From NCBI GenBank assembly GCA_964472295.1, contig CAYYJQ010000005.1, positions 11,771 to 75,770 of the forward strand: a stretch of DNA of 64,000 bases, in the 5' to 3' direction. The first letter of the stretch is position 1. Every line of letters starts with the position of its first letter. A program made the position numbers and the translations under genes. This DNA comes from JAJRZX01 sp964472295. Lineage in GTDB: Bacteria > Desulfobacterota > GWC2-55-46 > JADFVP01. Under the pieces are notes generated by a model. That model was not told the origin of the DNA. It saw only the letters and a list, made by a program, of their open reading frames with translations, and did not search any database. Below, piece by piece: positions 41,688-50,855 of the stretch.

Positions 41688-43139
41688 TTACTTACCGATA
41701 CAAAACTCGGAGAAGATACTCTCAAGTATATCTTCGGCATGTATCTCGCCCGTAAGTTCCCTTAGCCCCTTGCCGGCATCCCTAAGGGCCTCGGCAAGTA
41801 GATCCGGCTGAAGGCCCTCGCTGAAGCTGAAGCCGTCCAAGGCCCGCTGAAGCCCCTCCCTCACCCTTACGAGGGCCTCCCTCTGCCTTGCGGTGGCAAT
41901 AAGACAACCTGCCGGGGCCTCAATGCCGCGCCCCGGGCCAGACGCGCCGCGAAAAACAGGTCTCCCTGTAATGCGCTCATAAAGCGCGTCCTCAAGGCCC
42001 TTAAGCCCACTGCCATCAAGGGCTGATATAAAGACAAGGGCAAGGCCCGGAAACTCCTTTGCAAGTCTCGCCCTCGTCTCCCCCTCCCTGCCGGGTATCT
42101 TGTCAGCCTTGTTGGCTACAAGAATAGTGGTCTTGCCCTCAAGGCCTTTGAGGAGGCCCTTGTCCTTTGTGAAGTCCTCCACTGAGGCGTCAACTACAAA
42201 GAGCACCACATCCGCGCCTGCTATCCTCTCCATGGCGGCGCGGACCCCGAGGGACTCGACAAAATCAGCGGTCTCGCGAAGCCCGGCAGTGTCCATGAGG
42301 CGAAGGGCAATGCCATGAACGACAACGGCCTCCTCGATTACATCGCGCGTTGTCCCGGGTATGTGCGTTACTATGGCCCTCTTTTCGCCAAGGAGAAGGT
42401 TGAGAAGGCTTGATTTTCCCACATTGGGCCTTCCAAGTATCAAGACCCGCACCCCCTCCCTCAGGGCCGCGCCCTCGCGGTACGTGGAAAGAAGGCCCTC
42501 TACAAGGCCGAGGACTTGCTTTATCCCGCCTGCAAGGGAGACCTGGTCCCCAGCCCCTCTCCCCCCCTGCGTCTGCCCTTCCTCCATCTCTTCGGGAAAC
42601 TCAATCCTTGCCTCAAGGCGGGTAATCACACCAAGGAGCGCCTCTCTTATCTCGGCGGCCTTAGCGCCAAGCGCCCCCCTTAGCCTCGCCCTCGCTGACT
42701 CGAGCCCGCGAGGGGTGCTGGCGCCTATTACGTCCATGACGGCCTCTGCCTGCGTAAGGTCTATCTTACCGGAGAGAAAGGCCCTCTTCGTGAACTCCCC
42801 GGGCCCCGCGGCCCTGGCCCCGCACCTGAAGACCGCATCAAGGGCCTGGCCGAGAACAAGGGACCCGCCGTGGAGCTGAAGCTCCACTACGTCCTCGCCG
42901 GTATAGGTCCGGGGGCCTCTCATGTAGACGAGAAAACCCTGGTCAATAATTGAGCCGTCCTGGGGGTCCGTCACCACGCCGTACTCAAGGTGTCGGTCTT
43001 CAAGGCCGCGCACCTTGCCATGCACGGAAAAGACCCTCTCTCCCACGGCGAGGGCCCTGGGGCCGCTTATCCTTATTATGCCTATGCCGCCCTCTCCAGA
43101 GGGCGTGGCAATGGCGGCAATGGTATCAAGGTCTCTCAT
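41688..43139 (-). CDS. mnmE: tRNA modification GTPase MnmE
   Basis: 483 residues. N-terminal folate-binding domain (DTIAAIATPSGEGGIGIIRISG), central helical domain, G domain with GRPNVGKSSLLN (G1), PGTTRDV (G2), DTAGLRE (G3) and NKAD (G4), and the invariant C-terminus FCIGK with its Cys. With MnmG it installs the carboxymethylaminomethyl group at the wobble uridine of certain tRNAs. It is the last gene of the rpmH-rnpA-yidD-yidC line. An inserted acidic/Gly segment (EEGQTQGGRGAGD) precedes the G domain. ATG at 43139. Confidence 0.97.
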   Translation of the reverse strand: MRDLDTIAAIATPSGEGGIGIIRISGPRALAVGERVFSVHGKVRGLEDRHLEYGVVTDPQDGSIIDQGFLVYMRGPRTYTGEDVVELQLHGGSLVLGQALDAVFRCGARAAGPGEFTKRAFLSGKIDLTQAEAVMDVIGASTPRGLESARARLRGALGAKAAEIREALLGVITRLEARIEFPEEMEEGQTQGGRGAGDQVSLAGGIKQVLGLVEGLLSTYREGAALREGVRVLILGRPNVGKSSLLNLLLGEKRAIVTHIPGTTRDVIEEAVVVHGIALRLMDTAGLRETADFVESLGVRAAMERIAGADVVLFVVDASVEDFTKDKGLLKGLEGKTTILVANKADKIPGREGETRARLAKEFPGLALVFISALDGSGLKGLEDALYERITGRPVFRGASGPGRGIEAPAGCLIATARQREALVRVREGLQRALDGFSFSEGLQPDLLAEALRDAGKGLRELTGEIHAEDILESIFSEFCIGK

Positions 43140-43251
43140 AAGAACCTACTATACCAGAAAAAAGGGGGGTGTGAAATATGGGGTTTTTTAAGGTGGAAGT
43201 CTTCTTAGGGGGGCTGGGCGGCTTGTTAAAAAGTGCTTAGTCTGTGTGGTT

Positions 43252-43374
43252 ATTGGTTTTCTTTGTCTTATCCTGTTTTGTGGTTGGTGCTGTCTATGGC
43301 GCAACTTCTCTCAATGATAAAAGAGACAGGGCAACCCGATAAAAAAATTCTTTTTTCCAAAAGAAAGCGGGAGG
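43252..43374 (+). repeat. Composite hairpin repeat, core type C
   Basis: Leader (43252-43265), core (43266-43348) nearly identical to the one at 60721, degenerate hairpin 2 (43350-43373). On the minus strand the hairpin runs into seven T about 20 bases past the yidC stop, so it may terminate yidC transcription. No jag gene is found between yidC and mnmE. Confidence 0.85.
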
Positions 43375-43390
43375 TTTTCTTCTTCTTTAC

Positions 43391-45061
43391 TCAGGCCTTT
43401 GCTGTATCGGTTCTGTTGATATAGTACTGCTGTGCTATGGAGAGGAGATTATTGACGAGCCAGTAGATGACGAGTCCGGCGGGGAACTTCAGGAACATGA
43501 CGGTAAATATAACCGGCATGAAGAGCATCATCTTGGCCTGTGTGGGGTCCACGCTCGTGGGGGTCATTTTTTGCTGAAGGAACATTGAGCCGCCCATGAT
43601 AAGGGGTGTTATGTAATAGGGGTCCTGGGCCGAGAGGTCGTGGATCCAGAGAAAGAAGGGTGCGTGACGGAGTTCGATACAGGCATAGAGCACCTCGTAT
43701 AGGGCGATGAAGACAGGTATCTGGAGGAACATGGGGAGGCACCCGCCAACGGGGTTTATCTTGTACTTCTTGTAAAGGGCCATTATCTCTTTATTCAGCC
43801 TGGCCTTATCGTCCTTGTACTTCTCTTTTATGGCCACGAGCTGGGGCTGGACCCTCTTCATGCCCTGCATGGATTTAAGGCCATGGTGGGTAAGGGGATA
43901 GAAGATAATCTTTATAAGAACAGTAAGTATGATAATGGCTATGCCGTAGTTCACGACAAAACGCTGAAAGAAGTTAAGCACCGAGAGAAGGGGCTTTGCC
44001 ATGACGGCGAAGTAGCCGAACTCCACGGAGTCTTCGAGGCCGTTCTTTTCGCGCACAAGGAGGTCGTACTTTTTAGGGCCCATGAAGGTATTGTAGGAAT
44101 AGAGTGCCGTCTCGCCGGGACCGAGCTTGATGGCAAACCTGGTTCCCGCGTCAAATACCTCCAGTTTTCCCTTTGTGGGCGGGGCGAGGGTCCAGCTTAC
44201 GGGAATCTTTGTAAGGGGTATGAGGGCCGAGAGAAAGTACTTGTCCTCAATGCCTATCCACTTGACGTTAGCGGTCCTTGTCTCCGAGGGGTCCTTGTCC
44301 TTGTGCCTGATGATATGTTCCCCGATGCTGATGACACCGCCTTTATGATAGGAGGCACGGGAACTCTTCTTTTTCTTTGGCTTCTCAAGCCCCCTTACGA
44401 GCAGGGTGTCCACAAAGCCGTTGAATGGCGTTCCGGCAGTGTTGGCGATGCGGAGTTCTGTCTTTACAAGGTAGTCCGAGCCCTTGAAGAGGTATCTCTT
44501 CTCAATGCTTAGCCCGTTTGTGGTCCTGCCCCTCAATACGAGTTCTTTGTTGTCATTATCCTCGAGGACCATGGATTTCAGCGCAGACGTTAGCTCGGCA
44601 GTCTCCACCGTGGTGCCGTACACCACCCTTGTCAGAAGCGTCGGCGTCTCGTCAGGCACGGCAACAAGGTCCACTGGCCCCGAGGACTTGTCCGCTGTCT
44701 TGTGATACTTCTTCAACTGCCAGCTCTTTACGCCCCCTCCGATAGTACTTATAACCGCCCTGTAAAGCGGTGTATCTACCTGTATGAGATTCTCGGTAAG
44801 GGGCCTTTTTTCAGTGGCTCTGCCCACCTGAGGCGGCTCTGACTGCCCCTCTGTTCCTTGAGGCCCTGCCGCGGAGCCCTCTAACTGAGACGGCTGAGGC
44901 GATGAGGGCCTTGACTCTCCAGAGGAGGTCTTTTTCACCGTGGTAGTGGAGGTCTTCTCTACCGCGCCCTTTTTCGGCGGGTAAAACCGCTTTATTATGT
45001 AAGGATAGGAGAAGATTACAATGGCGGAGAGCACTATGGCGATAAGTGAGCGTTTATCCAT
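43391..45061 (-). CDS. yidC: Membrane protein insertase YidC
   Basis: 556 residues, Gram-negative type. An N-terminal anchor (RSLIAIVLSAIVIFSYPYI, 4-22) is followed by a Ser/Thr/Pro-rich linker, a large periplasmic beta domain (about 90-360) and the conserved insertase core of five spans from GIAIIILTVLIKIIFYPLTHHGLKSM onward, with the Arg-rich cytosolic hairpin and PVFIALYEVL. It inserts and folds inner-membrane proteins with or without SecYEG. The ATG lies inside the end of yidD (8-base overlap). Confidence 0.96.
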   Translation of the reverse strand: MDKRSLIAIVLSAIVIFSYPYIIKRFYPPKKGAVEKTSTTTVKKTSSGESRPSSPQPSQLEGSAAGPQGTEGQSEPPQVGRATEKRPLTENLIQVDTPLYRAVISTIGGGVKSWQLKKYHKTADKSSGPVDLVAVPDETPTLLTRVVYGTTVETAELTSALKSMVLEDNDNKELVLRGRTTNGLSIEKRYLFKGSDYLVKTELRIANTAGTPFNGFVDTLLVRGLEKPKKKKSSRASYHKGGVISIGEHIIRHKDKDPSETRTANVKWIGIEDKYFLSALIPLTKIPVSWTLAPPTKGKLEVFDAGTRFAIKLGPGETALYSYNTFMGPKKYDLLVREKNGLEDSVEFGYFAVMAKPLLSVLNFFQRFVVNYGIAIIILTVLIKIIFYPLTHHGLKSMQGMKRVQPQLVAIKEKYKDDKARLNKEIMALYKKYKINPVGGCLPMFLQIPVFIALYEVLYACIELRHAPFFLWIHDLSAQDPYYITPLIMGGSMFLQQKMTPTSVDPTQAKMMLFMPVIFTVMFLKFPAGLVIYWLVNNLLSIAQQYYINRTDTAKA

Positions 45062-45314
45062 AATAGGGGTCTAACCTGTTCTCTTTTTTTAAAGTATTAC
45101 TTTTCGGCACGGGATCAAAACCGCCCGGGTGAAAGGGATGGCACTTGAGGAGCCGCTTTACGGCGAGGTACAGGCCACGCGCCACGCCATGGGCCTCTAT
45201 GGACTCGTGGGCGTAATCAGAGCAACTTGGGTAAAACCTGCAACGCGGCCCCAGAAATGGGGAAACAAGGGTCTTGTAAAGGAATATGGGTAATAAAAAA
45301 AGGCCCTTTATCAT
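45054..45314 (-). CDS. yidD: Membrane protein insertion efficiency factor YidD
   Basis: 86 residues. LYKTLVSPFLGPRCRFYPSCSDYAHESIEAHG and RLLKCHPFHPGGFDPVP are the family's invariant segments (Cys-x-Phe-x-Pro-Ser-Cys and CHP). It is a small peripheral inner-membrane protein thought to help YidC. It lies between rnpA and yidC as in most bacteria and overlaps yidC. ATG at 45314. Confidence 0.96.
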   Translation of the reverse strand: MIKGLFLLPIFLYKTLVSPFLGPRCRFYPSCSDYAHESIEAHGVARGLYLAVKRLLKCHPFHPGGFDPVPKSNTLKKENRLDPYYG

Positions 45315-45329
45315 AATAAGCCCGGCTCG

Positions 45330-45716
45330 TTACTCTTCAAGTGTTCTCTTTTCTCTATTCAAGAGGACCTTTTTAAGTTCGCTCTCCACGGAGGCGAGGC
45401 TCATGGCCCTTATATCGATGTTTCTCTTAACGTATACGGCTATGTCTATTGGACTCTCAGGTGATATTTCCTGCCTGTTAAGACGGAAAAACTCCCTTAA
45501 GAGCCGCTTTACCCTGTTTCTCTCAACCGCGCCGCCAACCCTGGCGCTGGCAGTGATTCCGAGCCTGTTGGTCTCAAGGCCGTTTGCAAGGGTATATATG
45601 ATGAAACTTCTGCTGAAAGCCCTTGTGCCGCTCTTGCGTACCTTGAGGAACTCCCTTGACTTAAGGAGCCTCATCTGGCGGGTAAAGGAGTATTGGCGGC
45701 CTTTTTTCGGCGTCAC
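45330..45716 (-). CDS. rnpA: Ribonuclease P protein component
   Basis: 128 residues. The basic signature NRLGITASARVGGAVERNRVKRLLREFFR (RNR motif included) identifies the RNase P protein, which helps the catalytic RNA cut 5' leaders from pre-tRNA. GTG start at 45716, two bases after the rpmH stop; its ribosome-binding site lies within rpmH. The N-terminus (KGRQYSFTRQMRLLKSREF) matches the family's substrate groove. Confidence 0.96.
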   Translation of the reverse strand: MTPKKGRQYSFTRQMRLLKSREFLKVRKSGTRAFSRSFIIYTLANGLETNRLGITASARVGGAVERNRVKRLLREFFRLNRQEISPESPIDIAVYVKRNIDIRAMSLASVESELKKVLLNREKRTLEE

Positions 45717-45718
45717 TT

Positions 45719-45871
45719 TTACTTGGGCGAACTGACCTGAGGAGTAAGGCGCTTCCTGCCCTTTGCCCTTCTGCGCTTGATGGTGGCCCTGCCGCCAGGG
45801 CTACTCATGCGCTCCATGAACCCGTGCGTGGAGAGCCTCTTTCTTCTGCTTGGCTGATATGTTCTCTTCAT
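45719..45871 (-). CDS. rpmH: 50S ribosomal protein L34
   Basis: 50 residues, translated by hand. It begins MKRTYQPSRRKRLSTHGFM and continues with Arg/Lys-rich sequence to KGRKRLTPQVSSPK. KRTYQPSxRKRxxxHGF is the L34 signature. It heads the rpmH-rnpA-yidD-yidC-mnmE line. ATG at 45871. Confidence 0.97.
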   Translation of the reverse strand: MKRTYQPSRRKRLSTHGFMERMSSPGGRATIKRRRAKGRKRLTPQVSSPK

Positions 45872-46084
45872 GATTAACCTTCCTTAAAGAATAAGACAAA
45901 AAACATTACTTTCTTCTCTAAAAAAGAAAGTTTTTTAATCCGGCCTCGGAATCCCTGTATGACTCCAAAACTTAATTTCCAATAGGTGCTGCCAGTTATT
46001 GGAAAGAGTATGTCAAAGAAAACCAATTGTGTTCAATATATTTACCTGCCTCGATGTGACCAGCGGGTATTACATGTACCCTTT

Positions 46085-46215
46085 TTGCCCCCTTACATCC
46101 CCCGAATAACCTTTTGCCCCCTTTGCCCTTTCTGCCCCCCCTATACCCATCCTGCCCCCTATGCCTATCCTACCCCCTATGCCCCCTTGCCACCCTTTGT
46201 GCCCCCTTGCGCAAA
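46085..46215 (-). repeat. G-rich degenerate repeat 3' of dnaN
   Basis: On the minus strand units such as GGGGGCATA, GGGGGCAAA and GGGTGGCAA recur about every 10-20 bases, with at least seven runs of four or more G. The dnaN transcript would carry the G-rich strand. It is similar to 57778-58018. The rest of 45872-46272 is AT-rich with a degenerate hairpin (about 45905-45930). Confidence 0.8.
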
Positions 46216-46272
46216 CAGATATTAAGACATAAAAGCCGTCTTTTTGTCAAGTGAAGATATTGAATAGGCCTC

Positions 46273-47391
46273 TTAGAGCCTCATGGGCATTATAACGTAG
46301 GTGTAGTCATCAGAGCCCTCGGGGCGCATTATACCTGGGCTCAACTGGTCCTTGAGGCATATTGTAACCTTATCCTCGTCAATAGCCTCGAGGAGATCGA
46401 GTATATAGACAGCGTTAAAGGCAATTTCCATACCCTCGTCTCCGCTTGAGCTGTAATCAACATCCATCTCAACTGTTGCGTCCCCTATCTCCTTGCTCGA
46501 GGCAGAGAGTACGAGGCGTTTTGAGTCCGCGAAGTTAAACCTCACGCCCTTTATCCTGTCCTCGGAGAGAATGGAGACCCTCTTGAGGGATCCTGCGAGT
46601 TCGGTCTTCCCTGCCTTTGCTATCCTATCATTACCCTCTGGAATTACCCTCTTGTAATCGGGGAACTCTCCCTCAAGAAGACGCACGTTCATGGATACAT
46701 CATCTTTTCTTATAAGGAGTGATTTACCAGAGACCCCCATGGAAAACTCCTTTTCTCCGTCCTCGTCAAGGAGTTTTCTGAGTTCCATGACGCCCTTTCT
46801 CGGAAGGAGCGCGCGTTCGTTCTCTCCAAGGTCGAGTTCATACTCCTTTTCCACAACAGCGAGCCTGTGCCCGTCAGTTGCCACCATCTTTACCTTGTCC
46901 CCGTCCTTTTCAAGGAGAAAGCCGTTTATGTTATAACGCGTCTCGTCTGTTGATACGGCGAAAGACGTGCGGTCTATCATCTCCTTCAGCGTCTCTACCT
47001 TAACGGAATGAAGCTGGTCTCCGTCCATGGAGGGAATTTCCGGAAAGTTGCTCTTTGGCTGTCCCATGACATTAAAGGTGGATTTAGCGCCCTTGATGGT
47101 AATCCTGCTCTCTTTGGTACAGGAAATCTTTAATTCATCATCAGGAAAGGCCTTTACTATTTCGTATAATTTTCTCGCGTTTACGGTTATGGATCCTTGC
47201 TCTTCAATGGAAATGACAGGTGCCCTGTCCCTTATGGAGACCTCAAGGTCTGTTGCCGTTACCTGTACCGCTCCATCACTAACATCCATAAGGAGGTTTG
47301 ATAGCACGGGCATTGTCGTTCTTTTTTCTACAATACCCTGCACCCTTGCGATGGGTTTAAGAAAATCAACCCTGTTTATATTGAACTTCAT
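46273..47391 (-). CDS. dnaN: DNA polymerase III beta sliding clamp
   Basis: 372 residues from ATG 47391, preceded by GAGGAG. The three repeated clamp domains are recognisable, starting MKFNINRVDFLKPIARVQGIVEKRTTMPVLSNLL and ending in YTYVIMPMRL, the conserved C-terminus of the protein-binding pocket. It tethers the replicative polymerase to DNA. A 415-codon frame that begins at 47520 would read through DnaA-box-like sequence in the dnaA-dnaN spacer, so the shorter start is preferred. Confidence 0.97.
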   Translation of the reverse strand: MKFNINRVDFLKPIARVQGIVEKRTTMPVLSNLLMDVSDGAVQVTATDLEVSIRDRAPVISIEEQGSITVNARKLYEIVKAFPDDELKISCTKESRITIKGAKSTFNVMGQPKSNFPEIPSMDGDQLHSVKVETLKEMIDRTSFAVSTDETRYNINGFLLEKDGDKVKMVATDGHRLAVVEKEYELDLGENERALLPRKGVMELRKLLDEDGEKEFSMGVSGKSLLIRKDDVSMNVRLLEGEFPDYKRVIPEGNDRIAKAGKTELAGSLKRVSILSEDRIKGVRFNFADSKRLVLSASSKEIGDATVEMDVDYSSSGDEGMEIAFNAVYILDLLEAIDEDKVTICLKDQLSPGIMRPEGSDDYTYVIMPMRL

Positions 47392-47404
47392 TTTTGTCTC
47401 CTCT

Positions 47405-47608
47405 ATTATTAATAAATTATCTCTTAGTAATAATGAGTAGTAGGGCCTGTGTATAGGTGGATAACCCCGTAAGCGCCTGTTATAAGAGGAACATGGCCTT
47501 CTGAAACCTGTTGATAACAAGGCGGTCTTGTAAACACCGAGGTCAGGGTATGGGTTCTTTTTGTCTTACACACATCAAACTCACTCCCTGGTCAAGGTTC
47601 TATCAACA
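47405..47608. promoter_or_regulatory. DnaA-box cluster and AT-rich segment, candidate oriC part 1
   Basis: In the 235-base dnaA-dnaN spacer: TGTGTATAG (47448-47456), GGTGGATAA (47456-47464), TGTTGATAA (47509-47517) and CTATCAACA (47600-47608), each at or near one mismatch from the TTATNCACA consensus on one strand. An AT-rich block (47405-47435, TTATTAATAAATTAT) next to dnaN could be the unwinding element. Confidence 0.6.
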
Positions 47609-47626
47609 GGAACTCAACAGCCCTGT

Positions 47627-48982
47627 TTATTTCTGTATATCAAGTTCTTTTTTCAGTTGCCGCACAGAACTTCTGAGTTCCGCGTTGTCTTTAAGCGATG
47701 CCTCTATCTTTTTAACGGCGTGTATTGCCGTGGAGTGGTCCTTTCCTCCAAAGGCCGCCCCTATCTCCGGGAAAGAGAAGTGACCGTATTTTCTTGATAT
47801 GAACATGGCGATCTGACGCGGCAGTGTTATTGCGCGGTGCCTGCTCCTGGACTTGAGATCAGCCGGTTTTATACTGTAAAAAGCAGATACTGTCTTCTGG
47901 ATTTCGTCTATGGATAGAAAGCGTTCTTCTGTCTCACGAAGGAGGTTCTTTAGGGCCTCCCTGCTCATCTCAAGGGTAATCTCCCTGTCTGTAAGGCTTG
48001 ATACTGCTATTACCCTGTTCAGATAGCCCTCGAGTTCGCGGATATTGGAGCCGCTTACAGAGGCGAGCCACTCTGCCACGTCGTCGGGAATGGCCTGCCC
48101 CTCGTCTTCGGCCTTTTTCCTCAAGATGGCGATCTTTGTCTCCATGTCAGGGGGTTGTATATCTGCAACGAGTCCCCACTCGAACCTGCTCCTGAGCCTC
48201 TCTTCAAGTCCGCTTATATCCTTTGGAAAACTATCCGATGTTACGACTATCTGCTTGTTTTTTTCATGTAGCGCGTTGAATGTATGGAAGAACTCCTCCT
48301 GTGTGCGCTCCTTTCCTGCCCAGAACTGTATATCGTCAATCAGGAGGACATCCACGTTTCTGAACTTTCCGCGGAACTCCGTCATCTTCTGACGGCTTAT
48401 ATAGTTGATAAAGTTGTTCATGAAGCGTTCAGATGTGTAATAACAGACCCTTGTGGAGGGGTTGTCTTTATATATTCTGTTTCCTATGGCCTGAAGGAGG
48501 TGAGTCTTTCCAAGGCCGACTCCTCCGTATATGAAGAGGGGGTTGTATTTGTTGGAACGCGTCTTGGCAACAGCGCTGCAGGCCGCGTGGGCGAACTGGT
48601 TGTCTTTTCCCACAATAAAGTTCTCGAATGTGTACTTGGGGTTTAGGCCGGGCAGGGGCGCGGCCTTTGACTTTTTCGCTGTCTTCTGTGTTGAGGGTGA
48701 TTTTTTTTGGACCTTTCGGGCCTTGCCAGCGGCTTCTTCGTCAAGGACCCAGTGAATCTTGTAGTCCCTGCCAGTGGTCCTTCTCAGCACCTCCTGAATA
48801 AGCGGCATGTAATGCTCTTTTATCCACTCGAGGAAGAACCGGTTGGGCACCCTCAGGGAGATGGTATCGCGGGCCTCGCTTGAGCTGACCTTGATAGGCC
48901 TGAACCATGTTGAGAAGTGTTGCGAGCTCACGTGTCTTGAGACACCCGCCAGACATTCTTTCCAGAGAGATTCAGAGTCCAT
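47627..48982 (-). CDS. dnaA: Chromosomal replication initiator protein DnaA
   Basis: 451 residues from ATG 48982 (MDSESLWKECLAGV). Domain I is followed by a short linker (Lys/Ser-rich, KKSPSTQKTAKKSKAA), then AAA+ domain III with NPLFIYGGVGLGKTHLLQAIG (Walker A) and VLLIDDIQF (Walker B), and domain IV with SRHRAITLPRQIAMF and GGKDHSTAIHA, the DNA-binding signature. It opens the replication origin. The frame is open to 49096 but that extension would translate the DnaA boxes upstream and is rejected. Confidence 0.97.
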   Translation of the reverse strand: MDSESLWKECLAGVSRHVSSQHFSTWFRPIKVSSSEARDTISLRVPNRFFLEWIKEHYMPLIQEVLRRTTGRDYKIHWVLDEEAAGKARKVQKKSPSTQKTAKKSKAAPLPGLNPKYTFENFIVGKDNQFAHAACSAVAKTRSNKYNPLFIYGGVGLGKTHLLQAIGNRIYKDNPSTRVCYYTSERFMNNFINYISRQKMTEFRGKFRNVDVLLIDDIQFWAGKERTQEEFFHTFNALHEKNKQIVVTSDSFPKDISGLEERLRSRFEWGLVADIQPPDMETKIAILRKKAEDEGQAIPDDVAEWLASVSGSNIRELEGYLNRVIAVSSLTDREITLEMSREALKNLLRETEERFLSIDEIQKTVSAFYSIKPADLKSRSRHRAITLPRQIAMFISRKYGHFSFPEIGAAFGGKDHSTAIHAVKKIEASLKDNAELRSSVRQLKKELDIQK

Positions 48983-49013
48983 TGATCCTGATACCGCAAA
49001 AGAGGCAAAAAGG

Positions 49014-49034
49014 TTATTCACAGGTTTATTCACA
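49014..49034 (+). promoter_or_regulatory. Two perfect DnaA boxes upstream of dnaA
   Basis: TTATTCACA at 49014-49022 and again at 49026-49034, 12 bases apart, between the dnaA promoter and start codon. They suit autoregulation and/or origin function. A weaker TGTTAATAA follows at 49037. Confidence 0.85.
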
Positions 49035-49067
49035 CATGTTAATAAAGATTGAGCGGGGAGTGTTGCC

Positions 49068-49096
49068 ACTTTACCAGAGTAAAAATCTATTTTCAA
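49068..49096 (-). promoter_or_regulatory. Sigma70-type promoter of dnaA
   Basis: Minus strand: TTGAAA (49096-49091), 17-base spacer, TGG then TAAAGT (49073-49068), i.e. a good -35 and an extended -10. The start point would be near 49061, leaving a leader of about 80 bases that carries both DnaA boxes. Upstream (49097-49421) is AT-rich T/A tracts, then nothing recognisable. Confidence 0.65.
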
Positions 49097-49421
49097 GGTT
49101 TTTTGAGAGAAAAAGTTTTTTTAACGCAACATGTTGTTTTATCTTGATTTTTTTAGCCAGGCTCTTTGTTGTTCAGGCTCGCGTGCAGCCCCGGATGTGG
49201 CCGCCTGGCTCAAGTCAGGGAGGTTCCCGATGGAGTGAAAGGAAGAAAAAACAGGGTTTGTGAACCAGGCTGGAAAACCCCTGGTTTTCATGGTTGGATA
49301 TGAAGTTCTTCTTTGCCTTAAGTCAGTGTGAGGCGGGGTGAAAGTGGGGGATTACTCAGGGATTTTTTCTGTAGTTGAGCCGATGGGGCGTTGTCTGCAG
49401 GGGCCTCTGTGGGGCTCCCGG

Positions 49422-50672
49422 TCAGGGGTAGAACCCGCGCACCCTTATGGCCTCGGCCACCCTTTTTACGCCGAGTATGGTGGCCGCTGTTCTCATGTCA
49501 GTGGAGTTGTCCCTTGAGATGTCCATGACCTCGCTGAAGGCCTTTGTCATGATATGCTTGAGTTTTCTCTTTATCTCCGAGCCCTTCCAGAGGAGCCTCT
49601 GCATTCCCTGGAGCCACTCGAAGTAGGATACCACCACTCCGCCGGCGTTTGCGAGGATGTCGGGGATGATTGTCACGCCTCTATTAAGGAGCACGCTCTC
49701 GGCCTCTCTGGTAAGAGGGCCGTTTGCGCCCTCGGCTATGATGCGGGTCTTTATGCCCTCCACGTTGGAGGAGTTTATCTGGCCGCAGATGGCCGCGGGT
49801 ATAAGGAGGTCGGATTCCTTTGTGAGGAGTTGGTCATTTGTAAGGTCTTCGGCGTCGCTAAAGCCCTTTAGGGCGCCTGTCTCTTCCTTGTGGCGCGATA
49901 CGGCGGTCATGTCCAGCCCATTGGCGTTGTATATGGCGCCGCGCGAGTCAGAGAGCCCCACAATGACGGCGCCAAGGAGTTGGAGGAGCCTTGCGGCATG
50001 GGCGCCCACGTTTCCAAAGCCAAGGACCATGGTCCTGAGGCCTTCCACGCAGATTCCCTCTGCCTTCAGTGCCTCGAGTATTGTGATTATGAGTCCTTCG
50101 CTGGTGGCGGTCTTTCGTCCCTTGGAGCCGCCGAGGGATACGGGTTTGCCTGTTACCACCTCTGGCACGGTAAATCCCTTCATCATTGAGAAGGTATCCA
50201 TTATCCATGCCATGACCTGCTCGTCAGTGTACATATCAGGGGCGGGTATGTCTTTTTCAGGGCCTATGAGGGGGAAGAGTTCATAGGTAAAGCGCCTTGT
50301 GAGACGTTCCTTCTCGCCCATGGAGAGGGTCCTTGCGTCGCAGTCCACCCCGCCCTTTGCGCCGCCAAAGGGTATGTCCACTACAGCGCACTTCCATGTC
50401 ATGAGGGCCGCCAGCGCCGTTACCTCGTCAAGGGTTATGCCCGGGTGGTAACGGATGCCGCCCTTTCCAGGGCCCCGCGACATGTCGTACTGCACGCGGT
50501 AGCCCGAGTAGAAGCTCATGGTGCCGTCGTCCATCTTAACGGGTATGCTTACGCGGAGCGAGCGTGTGGGGAGGCAGAGGCGTTTGTATATGCCTTCAGG
50601 GAGGTTGAGGAACTTGTTGGCCCGTTCAACGGCTCCGAGGGCCTCACTGAAGTAGGCTGGTTTTTTGTCCAT
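49422..50672 (-). CDS. gdhA: Glu/Leu/Phe/Val dehydrogenase family protein (glutamate dehydrogenase)
   Basis: 416 residues. GPGKGGIRYHPGITLDEV (68-85) and MTWKCAVVDIPFGGAKGGV (91-109, catalytic Lys106) form the substrate site; TSEGLIITILEAL and MVLGFGNVGAHAARLL give the NAD(P)-binding fold. It interconverts glutamate with 2-oxoglutarate and ammonia. It lies next to glnE, a regulator of nitrogen assimilation, which supports the glutamate role. ATG at 50672. Upstream on the minus strand TTGAAT and TATATT-like boxes may form a promoter. Confidence 0.93.
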   Translation of the reverse strand: MDKKPAYFSEALGAVERANKFLNLPEGIYKRLCLPTRSLRVSIPVKMDDGTMSFYSGYRVQYDMSRGPGKGGIRYHPGITLDEVTALAALMTWKCAVVDIPFGGAKGGVDCDARTLSMGEKERLTRRFTYELFPLIGPEKDIPAPDMYTDEQVMAWIMDTFSMMKGFTVPEVVTGKPVSLGGSKGRKTATSEGLIITILEALKAEGICVEGLRTMVLGFGNVGAHAARLLQLLGAVIVGLSDSRGAIYNANGLDMTAVSRHKEETGALKGFSDAEDLTNDQLLTKESDLLIPAAICGQINSSNVEGIKTRIIAEGANGPLTREAESVLLNRGVTIIPDILANAGGVVVSYFEWLQGMQRLLWKGSEIKRKLKHIMTKAFSEVMDISRDNSTDMRTAATILGVKRVAEAIRVRGFYP

Positions 50673-50855
50673 CTCTCGAGCCCCCGGATTCTGAGAAGAC
50701 GCGAGGCGTCATTGATAAAAATACTATTAAATATACGGCTTAATTAAAATTCAAATACGAGGCTTTGTCAAGAAAGGGTTTTTATTGCCAGGGGGCAGAG
50801 GCTGCTGGTATTGGTTTTCCTTGATGTAGTCTCCTGGTGGGCGCAGGCCATTGGA

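Noticed and set aside
47392..47520. Longer dnaN start at 47520
   Set aside because: It would translate DnaA-box-like spacer sequence; the ATG at 47391 has GAGGAG and the family N-terminus.
48983..49096. Longer dnaA start at 49096
   Set aside because: It would translate the two perfect DnaA boxes and start inside the promoter; the family N-terminus begins at 48982.
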